Of a stretch of DNA of 64,000 nt, positions 41,401 to 56,400 are shown in pieces. The translations under genes were made by a program, and so were the position numbers. Below the pieces are notes generated by a model. The model searched no databases. It was not told the origin of the DNA and saw only the letters and a list, made by a program, of their open reading frames with translations. The stretch comes from Mactra quadrangularis (lineage: Eukaryota; Mollusca; Bivalvia; Venerida; Mactridae). Where the stretch lies: the NCBI GenBank assembly GCA_025267735.1, contig CM046307.1, positions 35,269,231 through 35,333,230 of the forward strand, read 5' to 3'. Position 1 is the stretch's first letter; every line of letters starts with the position of its first letter.

Positions 41401-44400
41401 CTATATTCAAGATTAGTGGTCTAGTCACAGATCAAAGAATTACACCTATATCACAACTACATCATTTTGATATTGATGGTTTTCTTATAGCTGATGATAA
41501 ACAAAATCTCACCAATGTTCTACAACTTGCTTGGAACACTATTGGAAATGGTGAGTAGTATTTGCAGAGATTTAAGCTAACCCTACCATTCACAGGTTGC
41601 TCATCTTGCTGATACTTCCATTCATACTAAGATACATTCTCATACACAGAGATTAGATCAAGAATTTTGATAATCTCTGGGTACCAGAATGACTGCAATA
41701 TAAAGGTCAAAGGTGTTTGTTGTAACTTGTAACTATTGTTAAATTTTAATCAATTGTCAGTGGGGCATATTCAGTTAATTTTAATATTCACTACAATACT
41801 AAAAATGTACTCATGGTTATTTAAAATTAGATTTCAATCAGCAGATTTATGTATGTGCTGCTGACCGTCATTCTCGTACCCTGAGGTTATCATGATTCTT
41901 GATCTAACCTCTGACACCATATGGTTACTTTTCTATGGGGGGTCCGAACCACAACCACATTATACACATTTTGCAGAAAAAATGCAACATATTGATAATA
42001 AATTTTACATAACCATTAAATTTATGTTAAGCACTGAGAAAAAATGCTTCATGCTACTTAAAAATGACTTACAGGCAAGAAATACACTAATGGAGTTGTA
42101 CATTTTCCTAATTCTAGGGGGGGTCCGGACCCCCCTGAACCCCCCCCCCTGCTGGACAGCCTATGCGTTAAAAAATTCTGGATTGTAAATGCATTCAGTA
42201 TGATATTTTGCTTATTTATCCATTTTAGAAAGTATTCACAGTTCACTAGCTTAATTCTCTAATGATCTAATTCATATAATATTATATATAAATTATTGTA
42301 TCATTCAGCTTGTAACCATTATGTCCACTGTCTATGTTAAGTCATCAGAAAATTTGGTTACGAAGCGTCAATTTTAGTTTGATCCCTAACCCCTTAGTTT
42401 CTCCATTTCGCTATTTGCTTGTTACAGCATGACAATAAAAAGTAATAATCTAAAAAATCATCCTCTTTGCCTTTTGGCTCTGTGTTTTGACTGTTGCTAG
42501 TCCTCATGTGATTGCCCACTCCTTTTCATACCCATTCCATGTAAAATCATGTTGCTTTTCCTCTGTATAGAGAAGTTTTTTACTCCATATGTAAGGATTT
42601 ACATCAGTGTTGGTAAAAAAAGATTTTCAGGAAATCTATTTAGGTTCACTAGCCAGTGTAAATAATGATGTAGATTATCTATGTCTCCAGTAAATTAGTC
42701 TTGATGAATATTGAATACTGTATATATTTTATATTAATTTTCAGCCTCACCATCAAATAGACACAGGAGAGATTTATCCACTGGTACATTATGTATTATA
42801 ATAATGTATAAATATATCAATGGCTTATAGGAAAATTGCTGTAACTCTTGACTTTTACATTTGCTTTTAACTATCAAAATGCTTGTTCTAATAAATTTAT
42901 ATTGCGGAAAGTTTACATATTATTAAATTGCCTTTCACATTGATTCACATAAAATCATGAAATCCCAGTTTAGCAGCACCTAATGTTTTTTATGGAGTTT
43001 TGATAGGAGATTTCATACATTTTTTGTCTGAGTTTTCTGCCATTGATGCAGTCATTCCTGAGAGACTTCCACCATTTTGGGTCAAAAACAAAATTGACCC
43101 ATCATGACACAATTTTTTTCTCATGAAAAATGATTAAAATTTGATTTACAACAGTTTTCCATTAAACCCTCATAATACAAATCAATATATAAATATTAGG
43201 GGTGTAACAGTTAACCGATATACCGGTTAATTTTGCAATAAGACTTCTGACGGTTTTTAACCAGTTCATTTTTCTCTGAACCGGTTTTTCTAGTTATGTT
43301 CAATACTGATTGTTTTTATCAGAGTCTGTAATTTAAATGTTTGAATAAATGTTAAAATATGTTCGGAAACTAGAAATAGTTTTTGCTAAGTGAGAAAATA
43401 ATTATCTTTGAAAGTCCATTCAAAAACTTTTTCTTACTTATTCAAACATTTGCCTAATATGTGTAGATCATTTGAAAATACAAATATCTATGCACAATGT
43501 TGATCAAATTAAGACGATGCACGTGCATTAATTCATGCTATGCATGTATACCCAAAGAACAATATGTATTGCAATATATTGCAATACGGGTTTCGTGTAT
43601 TGCAATAGATTGCAATACGGTTTTTACCCTATTGTTACACCCCTAATAAATATCATGGTCATTGGCAAGTGGATGCATTACCATGTCTTTGTTTGTTTAT
43701 TTGTTTGTTTTGATATAAAATGTCTATTGTGTGTCGTATTGTATTTCATGTTTTATATTTGTTGCACCATAATTATTCATGCACTACATGTAACTCATAT
43801 ATATCCAAAATATCTTTATCTCTAATCATTGTAATCATCTTCATTTCATATAAACTCTTCAATAATCATACAATTGGGTTAGGGCAAAACTATGCTTTAT
43901 CCTTTTTTATTTACGTGTAGACTGTTTTGCGACGACCTTTGATATACATAATATGTTTTACATAAGCCCTGCTGCTAGAGTTTTTAAAATTCAATAAAAC
44001 GTGCAAATTTGTCCTAGAATTTAAAAAAATGGACTTTTCCACCCAGACTGATGAAGTACTTACGTTTTTACACGTTTTTTTTTTAAAAAAAAAAACCTCT
44101 TAAGATCTGGAAATTATTGATACATTTTTTTGGGCTCTTACTTTTCATTTTTTAATAGTTTATTGTACTGTTTAGTACATGTATGTTTTATACTGCAGGA
44201 AAACACTCATAAAGTCTATTGTAGTTCAATAATAAAAAAATGTCAAAGAATTAAAATAAAAAATGTTCCATAAATAATGCCAATCATATACAAGCCTATC
44301 TAACTCATTTAAGGTGGTGACTGTATGGGAGTCTATACCTCAGGTGACTGGCGTGTCTTGATTTATTGAAGGCACTATTTATATACAGTATAGTATCTTT

Positions 44401-47400
44401 AATGAATTGTTATGGTCCCTGATGCCTGCGGTAAATACAAAGTCATGCTTATTTATGTCTTTGCAATATTTTGTTATTTAATATATCAAATTGTTCAATC
44501 ATGTTTAATAAATGACTCTTGTCCTGTGTACAATAGTGTACATGTACTTAATTTTGTTCGTGGAACATGGCTATATACATGTATTTCACTTGCACTTCTA
44601 AGAAGTGAACATGACTAAAGCACTGTTATTTTGACATGACATTAAGTTTGATCATACACAACTAACTTGATATAACATTAAGTTCATAATATTTGGGCGA
44701 GTGATTTGATTTTCAGCCAGATTTTTCAACAGGCTGGTCGGTCAGGTGGGTGTCCACTGTCGTTAACAATTTCAATTTAGCATATATTTCTGCCATTTAT
44801 TGTTAGATCTTTATGAAACTTCATACAATGATAACATACCATGTGATGAACAGAATTATGAAGTAACCACAACTCTACCTGGCTTTATTATGGATTATTT
44901 CCCTTAGTAATTTTGCGTTAAAGTTTTTAAATCTGGCTCTAATGTGGTTTCCACATTACATTTCTTGTTTTTTATATTTTTATCAATGTTTTTTTTATAT
45001 TGGGTTTATTGCTGTAGCAACATATTGTACAGGTTATATCACGGCGGTCAGTCAACATACTCACTGTTCCGGGAAAGGCTTAATCTCTGGATTTAGCTGT
45101 TAACCAACTGCTAGGCTCATACTTTTATCAGTGACTATCTACTGCCCTACATGATTAAGAATCAGTGGCAGGCGGGAGAATGATCGTAGAAATTATTTCA
45201 TGACCAAGCTCCACGAAAGTATGCCCTGCCAGGGAATCAAACCTACAACCCCTCCTTCAGTAGGCTTTTGCAAGTAGGCAAGGTTTAACATATATCATTT
45301 TTGGACTGTAACCAAAATAATACATTGATAATTGTTTCTTGTCCTAACCTTCTAAGGATAAATTTGCTGCTTATATATAGCCTACATATTAATTGTAGAC
45401 CTACGCATGTCAATGAAAAACAGTGCTGCATGTAGTATATATGACTTAATCATTTGCAAATTATATTTAGAAATATTATTAGCTCATTTGGTAGAGTATC
45501 TGACTTGCACCTTAGGTTGTTGGTATGAGCCAGGCCCCATCAGATGCACAACATTTTTCTCTTCCAATTACTTATGCCACATTATGACTGACTGTACAAA
45601 TATTATTAAATTTTACAGGTTTTGTTATTACAATATATAAAGAAAGAATAGGATTCAGGGTAGGAGGGTAAGTATTTCTCTTTTATTTGTCTCTACATTA
45701 TGGTCTTTTAAAAGTGTCTTTCGGTTAATTTCAATCTGTGAAACATATATATATTATATATATGATGATATAAATGTCTTTCAGTTATAACACATCTGTG
45801 ATAGTTCATGGGATATTGAAAGTATTATAACCTATACTTTTTTAATACGTATAATATAACAATACTGTGATACTTCTGGTGATATTTAATTTTACTTAAT
45901 ATGTTAAAATATGATTTTATAAATGTATGACATTTGCCTCTCTATGTCCTGTCACCAATACTAAGGACCACAATGGAAATAAAGAGTAGTTCTCATATAA
46001 ATTCTCACACAGTCTTACATGGTCTCTCAAGGTCTTGTACGATTGCTTATATGATCATACACAGACATGACATCTGTGCCAGTTTTTTTGAAAGTTTTAA
46101 AGATCATACACAGCTTTCATGGTTACTCTCCAATGGCCGGTTTGTAACCCAGATCAGAACAGGATTGGTTCGGATGTATGTATAGATTACACAGGTGGCC
46201 AACTGTATAAGCCATGTGTTCTGTGATAGACAGGCTTTACATGTGTTCTGATGATATATAATGGCATGAAAAATAATTTCAAAATTTTTATGAATAATTC
46301 TTTACGTGATATCTGCCTGAGAAGCTTTTTTTGTAGAATATCTGACTATTAATCTTGTTATCCTGGTTTAGTCATTAGATAGTCCTACAAACATTTGTAG
46401 ATTTAGGTTATGAAGTATGTCATCAGCCATTCTCCCACCTACCATATCATTTAGTAGAGCAGGTGTCAGCCTCCAGCAAGTGTATGTGCTATGCTTAAAG
46501 CTTGGATCTAAATATCTAGGCCTGCACAGGGCCATAGAGCACTAACCACAGTAATAATATTGAATAATGTGGTATTGATTTCTTTTCTATTACAGAAGTG
46601 TTGTTACTCAAATCTGGTACAAAGTTGAACTTAATGTGGAAATTATTGATCCTAAAAATTTCTTCTGGTATTCTGATCAGATAGTACAATACGTAGAACC
46701 ACGTCTTAGAACTACATATGGTTTTAGTATCAACTATACATATGTGGCTAGCGCTCAACTCTACTTTGAAGATGAATTATTCAAACTAATATTTACTACA
46801 CCAGTATCGGAATTAGATTATACTAAAATTGAAACAAAAATAAGAAATCTACTTGGGCAACAATGGTCAGGTAAAATACTTATGTATAATGCCTCAGTCC
46901 CATAAAATCGTGGCTTGTTGTGGACCCATATGTGCAGACAGTCGTAGGCCGTGGAAAGCCTTGCATATTAAGGTGACGGTACACACATGGTACAAAACAA
47001 CACACCCTACAGAGCCATAGCTGGAAGATATGCATGTTTTATACATACTCGGCCACGATTTTGTTCACGATTTGACTCCGAATCTGATATGTGTATCCAG
47101 GGCTCATCTCACGGACCCTGGTAAAAATGTAACATTCAGTATGGGTACGCAAGAGTTCGTACGGGTCCTTGCGGAGCTTGATAGAACGTCACTCGTACAG
47201 TGCCCTCACAGCTATTTTTATGTTTATGGGACTGTAGCTTAACTCACTCATACAGACTTAAACCTAAAACTTGGCCTTTATGTATCATAGTGCAATATTA
47301 GTTATACCAATCTAGTAGTACCTTAAAAATTTGATTTATGCACTCTAAATTGCCTGTGTTTTTTAAGACTAACAAACTTACATTTTCGCAGAAACTACTA

Positions 47401-50400
47401 AGAATCATCAAAGCAAATTCCAACATTATCATTATAAGTTTATCTACATATGAATCAAACTATTTAAGAATATATGTCTTATTCATTATCAAAATATTTG
47501 CTGTCATTTTTTTATCAAAATTTCATTTGTAAAAGATTTTTGGAGGGCTTTTAAGTACAACAAAATATTCTGTCACAGTGGTATATATAGTCAAAAAGAT
47601 ATTAATTGCAATCATCTAGAAAGCATTGTATCTGTGTTGATAATTAATTCTTGATTCAATGTACTATTTCAGATTTTAACCTGTACTTAGGAGGTTTCAA
47701 TGTTCGCATCATTTTCCAGGAGAGAGTGCTCATAAATACACAGTAAGAGAGCAATTTAATGTAACATACCTAATTACTCTTGTTAAATACATTTTGTTTA
47801 ACACAGATAAATCTAGATTAGTTTTACTTCTGGATACTCAAATGATGGTAGACTTAAAAAGCTGGCATGGCCAGGCGCTTACAATGTTGGACTGATAATC
47901 ATTGGAAAGCCAGCTAGGTATTGGCTCAATTCCTATACAAAACTTACCCTGTTGTTTCCTTGAGCAAGAAACACTATCCTACTTGCTCAGTACTGGGAGG
48001 ACCAGGAAGTGGACTTGAAAGTGATTAATATAAGTTGTAAGAACTTGGTTCACAATGAAGAAAAAATAAATTAGTATTAACAGATAAAATTATTTGTCAA
48101 GTTGAAAAATAATATTTAATACACTTTGTACAATATGGACGTTATACCCATACTTAAGACAGAAATGATTAATTTTTAAAACTTTTCAAAAATGAACATT
48201 GGATAAGTCATGTTTTGTGTACAGAATTCGACAAAAACACTAATTTCTTTTATGTATGGAAATTTAGTTAAAAATTCTACGTATTTTTTGTTTGTCATTG
48301 AAAAAATAATTTTAAAATGAAAGACAAAAAATTCCCAAACAACATTCGAGAATCCAACTTATGCATGTGAAATAAATATATGATAAAATTTAAAATTGTT
48401 TATACCAAAATTTTTATTTCAGAAATCTCTGGCGTGTCTACTTTGTTCTTATACCATCATTATCAACTAGTGAAAAAATCTATCCATTATTTGTACAACA
48501 AATCACAGAGAAACTTCTTGAACGGACATTTAATGTTGTTAGTTTAAATAAGGGCCAGTATCAACTGTATGATAAGATATATACAGAAAATATAGTCTTA
48601 CATACAAGTCTAGCATTTTCACTATACTTTACTGAACCTGTTTATATGGCTGACTGGTCTACTATTGAATCTAGAATTAGAACAGACTGGTGCTCAAACT
48701 TCAGTTAGTATATTTATTATTATTATTATTTTTATTGTTATTATTATAATTATTGATAGTGTCATGGCCTGAAAAATTAGTAGTAAAGTCAAGTCATCGA
48801 AGGCAATCACTTATTCCATTATAACCATCCAAAGTTTAACATTAGTACTTTCATTAAGTTCTGTTTGCTCACAATATTAGGTCCACACACAACCAACATG
48901 GTTCCTGCCAGTCACCTTCTTCAGCAGTTTAAATGCATTATAGATAAACTAACTAATATCATACCTTTATCCAGAATAATCCATATTTATCTTTGTGCTA
49001 TGGTAATTGTGAAGAAACTAAAATGTTCAAGTTTGAATCTGCCTCTGATCCAGGTTACTTTCCCGGCTGGGGAAGATAATATCTAGCAGTGATATAAAAC
49101 GACACTTAAAGTCCCTTGCCTTCAAGCTAGCTTTCATGGCAAAATGGTAGTATCAGTTAACGACTCGAGAGGTCGTTGGTTCGAATCTCAGTTCCAAGCA
49201 TAGATTTTTATCAGGTTACATCTGGTGCCCAATGTATATTACCCACCAGGTACTCCCTTGCCTTCAAGCTAGCTTTTATCGCGACATGGTAGAGTGTCCA
49301 CTTATGACTCGAGAGGTCCTGATTTCAAATCTCAGTTTGAACCATGAATTTTAATCGGAGATTACTTTACTATGAAATTGATATTCTGTATTAAAATTTG
49401 CCTATCAACCAAAAATACATGTTTTAAACATTTCTCAGTTTACTATACATGTACATGCAATTTTATAGTCTGTTTTTATAAATATATAAAAGAATATTTT
49501 ATGCATAAATCTTTATTTATCCTTATATTGTACCATCATTTTGATCACCATGTATGTACCATGTCAATGCCATGAAATATAAATAAATATATGTATACTA
49601 AGTATAAATACGAGGTGAAGTATATGGCATATGATAGTATTAGCAACAACTTGTTAAGAGAATGGGATTCATAGGAAAAGCTGGTCTCTTCTAATTAAGC
49701 AAAATGAGAAAGTGTTGAATACTGTGTTAAAATAAAGAAAACAAATACCATGAAGTATCTGTTTTAAAATTGAATCAGAGGTCCGTATGGAAGTTTGGAT
49801 TTATCCAAATTTGTAGCCATATGAATAATGTTATTACAATGTATTATTATATTTTTATTGTTATTAGTATTATTATCATTTGTGGTGAACTTCTTTAAAT
49901 TGTAAAAATCCAAACAAATCCACCACATCGGATATTTAATTGAAGACAAAACAAACTTTTTACTTTTATCTAATTTTAATTCCATACTTTGTGAATATTA
50001 CAAATAGTACAACATATATGTTAACAACACAATAAACAAAAGAAATCTGACCTCTGGCTACAAAAACCAAGAGTTTACATAGTACTTTACGCTCCGCGGG
50101 AGCACGGACTAAAGTAGGCTTCCCCGGAGCAAAATTAATAGGACGCCGCCGGAGCAAATTATAGGACTCCGCCAGAGCAAAGTTAATATGTTAGTTTATT
50201 TAGTTATATGAGCTCCGCCATAGGAATAACACAAAGCTCTACCAAAGCAAAGTTCATCGTGAATCCACAACATCATTAGTAGTATCATTATTGATCATTA
50301 TTTTTTATCTAATGTTGTAGGAAGTGCATGTAATTGGCAAGTGTCAATATTTACTCAAGATTATGTTTTGAATTCTGAAGGGTAAGTATTTCTTCCAATG

Positions 50401-53400
50401 AACTGTCAATCAAGGGGTAGTTGATCTAGAATAGGTGGAAACCAAATTATCTTCATAGATTTTGTTCAAGCAATACTTTTTATAGCTGTTATCACATCTA
50501 CTCCTATGTGTATATTAAGTAAGACAGTTATCTGTAGAAAACATAAGTATTTTGCTTTGTGATGAAGAAAGTTTAAGTCTGGAAATCTGTAAGCATGTCA
50601 AGGAACAGTGTCTAAAGGCTGACTATCTCACTACTGTAAAATTACTGGAAAATTATTCAATATAGCTGCTATATGAACCCTATCAATATGAGTTTATATT
50701 ATCATTCTTGCTGCCCTCTTTCAAAATTTGATAAAATAAATTCGACTTGGATACTGTAATTATAGAATTACGATCGGTCCTATTTAAATGTAGGCTTAAC
50801 CAATGTTACGTAGAAGCAGTGATCTAGTGGAAGGATGTCGCTTAGGGATCAAGAGGTACCTGGTTTCAGCTGCTAACTTCCTTGCACAAGTAATTTGCCT
50901 ACATTTGTTCCAATCCACTATGAGTGCTGTGAGGGATCACCGAACTGAAGGTGATTTCAATAGGTTATAATACAAAATTGGCCGAACATGTACAAGGAAG
51001 AAGATTTTAAACCACACTTAAACTTTTCTACCTGTATTAAAGTAAAAATATATTCATAAAATATGTTTTATATTCATTCAGATTTGTCACATTTCATATC
51101 ATAATCTGTCCTTTTTTTTAGAATTGTAGCATGGCGTATATATATCTATATTTATGATCTAAGTATCAATATGGGCGTGGTACAAAATCCTCAAACTACA
51201 TTATGGCGACCATCAGAGATACAAGTATATAATAGTACATATGGATTCACATATCAGTCTGTATCATCTAGACAAGCCTACTTCTATACATATAGTAAAT
51301 ATTTCCATATATTTACTGATACAAGTGTAAATGTTGACACCACAGATCTTCATGTATATCTCAATACTTACTGGAGGACACTTATATCAGGTATGCATGT
51401 TCTTATTTTTAGTCTATAATGATTGGGACATGGACAACTATTGGACTTTATTCACATAAATGTGATAGGGCTATGTCAAGTTGTTCTTATTTCATTGCAA
51501 CTGAAGCAATATATTCCCTGGGTGTTTTTCTTTCAGAAAAGTTATTTAAACCCCAATCTCATTTACCATGGCAACACTGGGGAGGACCCTAACCCAATCC
51601 CAGTTACCATGGCAACACTGGGGAGGACCCTTACCCCAATCTCATTTACCATGGCAACACTGGGGAGGACCAAAACCCCAATCCTAGTTACCATGGCAAC
51701 ATTGGGATGGAGCAAACGGTGGCATAGATAGCTAGGGGTCTTAAGCATTAGTACTTTCCAGAGGATGAATGTATTATTTCCTTTCACTATTTTTGACATA
51801 GAACTGCAATAAAAGATGACAAACATTTTTCTGGCACCAAGGGCTGCTGCATTCCCTTCATATCTCAGTGACAGAGGGGGCAATCCTCCCATCTGAGACC
51901 ACCTCAAGGTGTATTGTTATTTGGAAGGCTTACAAAACGGGCATTTCTAAGACAATTTTCTTTTAAATGAAATAAATTAAAACCAGTTAAAACGACTACC
52001 AGAAATTTTAAGTTCTATGGCAGCCATACATCATATTATTGATGACTAAGAAATAAATGGTGTTATACTATATATATTTTATTTTTAGTACCAACTGATT
52101 GGTGGAGTCAAGTCACTATAAGACTTGTATCTCAAGAACCAGTCTACAGTGCTAGGTATGGTATAATTTTATGTTACTTTATATTATTTTTATTTAACTT
52201 GCTATAGAACAATATATCATCAAGATGTAAATACACATACATAGTGTTTTTGATGGATTGAGACCCATGTTGGCTTCCTTTGCTTCATATAGTAAAATTG
52301 TACAATAATACATTAATCTTTATGAAGAATAGTGCTGACACTACAATACAATGACATGTTTATTGGTTGGTTGTAATGTAAAATAGCAGTAGAAAATAAA
52401 TGGTTGCTTTCTCTAATACCTGCTTTTAAAGCCAGATAATATTGTGATGTGTCAGCTCAAAAGTAGTCCAACTACATGTAAGTAAAGAATAATGTTTTGC
52501 GCTGACCCATTGAATGACAATGAACTTGGCAGATAATACCTGTTTTTATTATGTTTCTAGTTTATCCCTTTTCTGCAGGCAGCAGACACTGTCACAAACC
52601 TTCAAAGACACTTTATATACTTCATGATATTGTCTTTTAAGGATTGCAACCGTACAGGAAGTTTGAGCCCTTTTCCGTAGAAACCATTAAAAATATTTTT
52701 AGCCATTTTGCTTTTTTTCTATTTTTAGAGGAATTATTTGGAACATAAGATATGGAATCTACTTCAACTCTCATCTGATAGATGCTAAGACATGGCCTGC
52801 ATTAAATGTTACCAATTTTAACATTATAGTACCTAGTACTTCATCATATCATGCCATTGATTGGTATACAACTTACTGGAATTCTTACTGGTTCCATTTA
52901 TACTTATATCAACATGTTTCCTGGTTAGATTATGCTAAATTTGAACTTGCCATAGAACAATATATCATCAAATATTTTGGAGGTAAGTGTTAAAATTACA
53001 TTGGAAATAAAGCAGGGCTGTATATATAGCATTTAAAATTACTTATTGGTTATATCTATCAACTCAATTAGCTCAGTTGGGAAAGTGTCTGACTTGCAAA
53101 CAGGAGGAAGAAAGTTTGAACCCTGCAATAGGCTCTGAACTTCTCCTATTTCACAAAATTTACGCATTCTAAGTCAAACATCACTAAACTTCCTAAATGC
53201 TTAGCCTGCTGGAGGGGAGGGGATTAAAATAGTCTATAAAAGTCTTTGTAGACAACTTGGAACCAGAGTAAATAGAATATCAGTGTATGGATGTTTGGGT
53301 GTATTGTAATAGTTCACACTAATCAAGTCAAACATTTTAATTTATTTTCACCAACCCAGTGATAAAAAATAACACATGAAAGTCAACTGACATATGAAAT

Positions 53401-56400
53401 GGATGTGTTTATTTTACTTCTAACATCAATTTTTGTTTTAACTGTAAATGTTATAGTGCTGGAGACATATTATAACAAATATTTTATCATCCTATGATAT
53501 CTTATATTTCACCTCAACATCCATGGTATTATATCATAATTACAATGTGCAGTAAAGTTTCACTTATCAGACTATTAAAATCGATGGAATTTAAGCCAAA
53601 CGGTCTTAATTTAAGGGCTGGAACGATTTGATAACATCTAAATCAATTGCAAGGGTACTTATTCGATTTCGATTGGGAACCTATGATTTTCAATTCGATA
53701 TTGGCCTTTATACTTGTCTATAAAAGTTATAACGATTTAATATTTTTAGTTACAATGATAAACTAGTAAACTAGATAAATCTATATGAAAATTCATTTGC
53801 CTTATTGATCTTGGTATTTAATAAATGTTAAAAATTTAAGTAACAATTTCATTTTATCAATATAAGTTAGTTTTAAGCTCAAACAAATGTTTTAATGTAC
53901 ATTTGGTATACACTTTGCTATTAAATGAATCCAATTGAAAAATCGAACCAAAAGAAAAAAAAATCAAATCGCATCACACGGACTTTTCAGTAAATCATTG
54001 CAGCCCTCGTCTTAATATAGGGACCTTTTTAAAATTAAGATTTCAGTTTTCTTGTTAAATTGAGCATTTTATTACTTTAAAATCATAAAAAAATCACATG
54101 ATTTTGCAATAACTAAGGTAAGTTTTATAGCAGAGGTTTAATCTTTATTTTGTTTATTTATTACAGTGTGTTCAGGATGTGTTCATGTTGAAATTAAAAA
54201 TCAGGAGCAAGTCTTTACTTATACTGGGTAAGTTATACACTGTAGATATTATTTTATTAGATTGAGGACCATATTAAGTAGTTTTAGATTGCAGAATTTA
54301 CTAGTCCTGTAGTTCAGGATTTTTTACATCTGAGAAACTGGTTTTTGTATTCATTGTGTGCAAATAACATTATGAATACAGAGTCATAGATTTGAAGTAT
54401 ATAACGGTATTTCTACAATCATTCAGTTTTTACATTGCCAAAACCTAACAGCACCCAGGCAATTCCGATACATAAAGTAGCTTTAAAAATAGTTTGTGAT
54501 GTGTACTGACTATGAAGCTGGTTTATGTATTCCTACAAGTCAATATCAATTATACCTAGAATTTGAGCATCCGCTCAGACTGACATCACAGAAAAATACC
54601 TGACAACGTTCTATACACACTGGTCAGTATTGTGTACTAGTGATGTACCAATTAGCATGATTAATCAATTATCAACTAGAAAACACCTAACGATTCCAAT
54701 ATTCGATGTTGATGTCGGTCTCCCTCAATCAATAGTGTGATCAAAATAAAACCGGGTACGAAAAAAGGTTCCGGAGTTCGAAAAGACAAATATTTGGTAG
54801 TGACTAATGTTTAACATGGCAGATCAGGACTAGTAAAAAAATTTAACCATCCAGGTGAAAAAAACAAAGACCTGGTGATATGATTTAATTGACATAACTC
54901 TGCACATATTTTTAAAAAAAGTTGCTTTAAAGTCCTTAATGGACTAATTAACTTGTATGTATTGCAAGGACTTTACACATGCGTAGATAAGTAGTTTAAC
55001 GTTCTTCCAATTACTTGCAAGTATTTCCTTCAGATTATTTCACCAACAGACTTTGCAAAAGTTGTTGCTTGTTGTTATTAAAATCTTGAACATGGTCAGT
55101 AGTGGTAAAATGTGCAATAAGCTAACAGAAAAATAACAACATTACTTTCAAAAGGTCGAATGAAAACAAAAAAGCAAATTCACTAAATGTTCCATCCAGT
55201 ATTGTTGTATATTTTTGAGTGTATTACAAGAAATTTTTTTTTTTTTATTAAATATATGCACAGGTGTGACTTTCGAGGGCAAAGCCATCAGCTTGAAAGA
55301 GTTTTGCAGGAGTTGACAGGCTTAGTATAAAACCTGTTATACAATACAGACTCTTTCTCATGTTTTTGAGTACCTGATTTATTACCAAAGCAAGTTTGTT
55401 TAAGGTTGACAATATTCTAAAGGTCTACTCAAAATCTGTCTTTCATCTATAGTTTACAGCCTGGGATTGTTAAAGGTGTTAAAGAGCAATTTATAATTAT
55501 GACAATATTTAAAATAACTGCATTTGTACACTTTTTAAGAACAGCTTTAGACAATATACAATGTAGATTCTGGGCACAAGCTATCAAAATCACTATTAAC
55601 ACAGTCCAGAATATGTTGGCAACTTTACTTTGAATTTATTTCATTCGAGCTAGCATTCTCCACTTCTTATTTTATTATTAATGCATCATAAAGCAAGATT
55701 GTAATGAAAATTTGGCATAATAACAATATGTTAAACTATACTGAGGAGAAACATTTTTTAGGAAAGTCCATTCTTGAGAGTGGGAGAATTCTCTCATCAG
55801 AAAGAAAAGTCACATGGGGAGGATTTTTTCATGAGAATATTTTCTTTTGACTTAGTTTAACCATAATTATAGATGCAACAATTTCTTCCAATACAGTGTA
55901 ATTTTTTTATAATTGTCAGATTTTCATAGAAGGTAATGCTCAACTTTCTTAACCAGGGATAAAACCTGATTTCAATAATTAATTTCAAAAGGTGACCATT
56001 GCCTAGACAGGATAAGAGACTTTGAGTAGTACTGGCAGTTTATTCATTATTTGGGGTAGAAGCCAGAGGGCCATGTAATCAAAGGTATTAGGACTAATTT
56101 TAATTATAAATCCTTCTACATTGTATTGTTGAATTACCTAAGATTTTTGATAATATGATTTAGTTGTCCCTGGAATGCTAAACATACTCTTTCATTTACT
56201 ATAGATCAAATTATATACCTCTAACAGTGTCATTTAAATATATATTTATACATAATGACATTGTTAGAGACATATTATCTGTATTGAATGGAAGAATATT
56301 AAAAAGATATTTTAAAAAGGTACTGAAAATCACTATATTTTTGGAAAATCTTTCTTTCAAAATCTATCATGCAATACATCTAAACACAATGAATACCCAA

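Larger units (their letters stand above)
41551..45618 (+). other. 4-kb intron between E4 and D5
   Basis: Holds the candidate RHRR mini-exon, an inverted-repeat element (43198-43644), a 'gtagcaacat' family repeat (45001-45265), a tRNA-like SINE head (45476-45545) and GC-rich scraps such as the G/C runs at 42115-42155. The rest is unrecognised. Confidence 0.6.
48704..50320 (+). other. intron with SINE family 2 and short repeats
   Basis: Contains a (TTA)n tract just after the donor, two tandem family 2 SINEs (49108-49360) and the GC-rich 'ctccgcc' island (50085-50260). The rest is unrecognised. Confidence 0.6.

Noticed and set aside
43535..43920. Hydrophobic open frames at 43.5-43.9 kb
   Set aside because: Partly inside an inverted-repeat element, no splice fit and no family resemblance.
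51563..51907. 114-residue minus-strand frame with repeats
   Set aside because: Generated by the 43-bp tandem repeat at 51545-51710.
53062..53135. tRNA gene
   Set aside because: A and B boxes are good but the acceptor and anticodon stems do not pair well; better explained as a SINE head.
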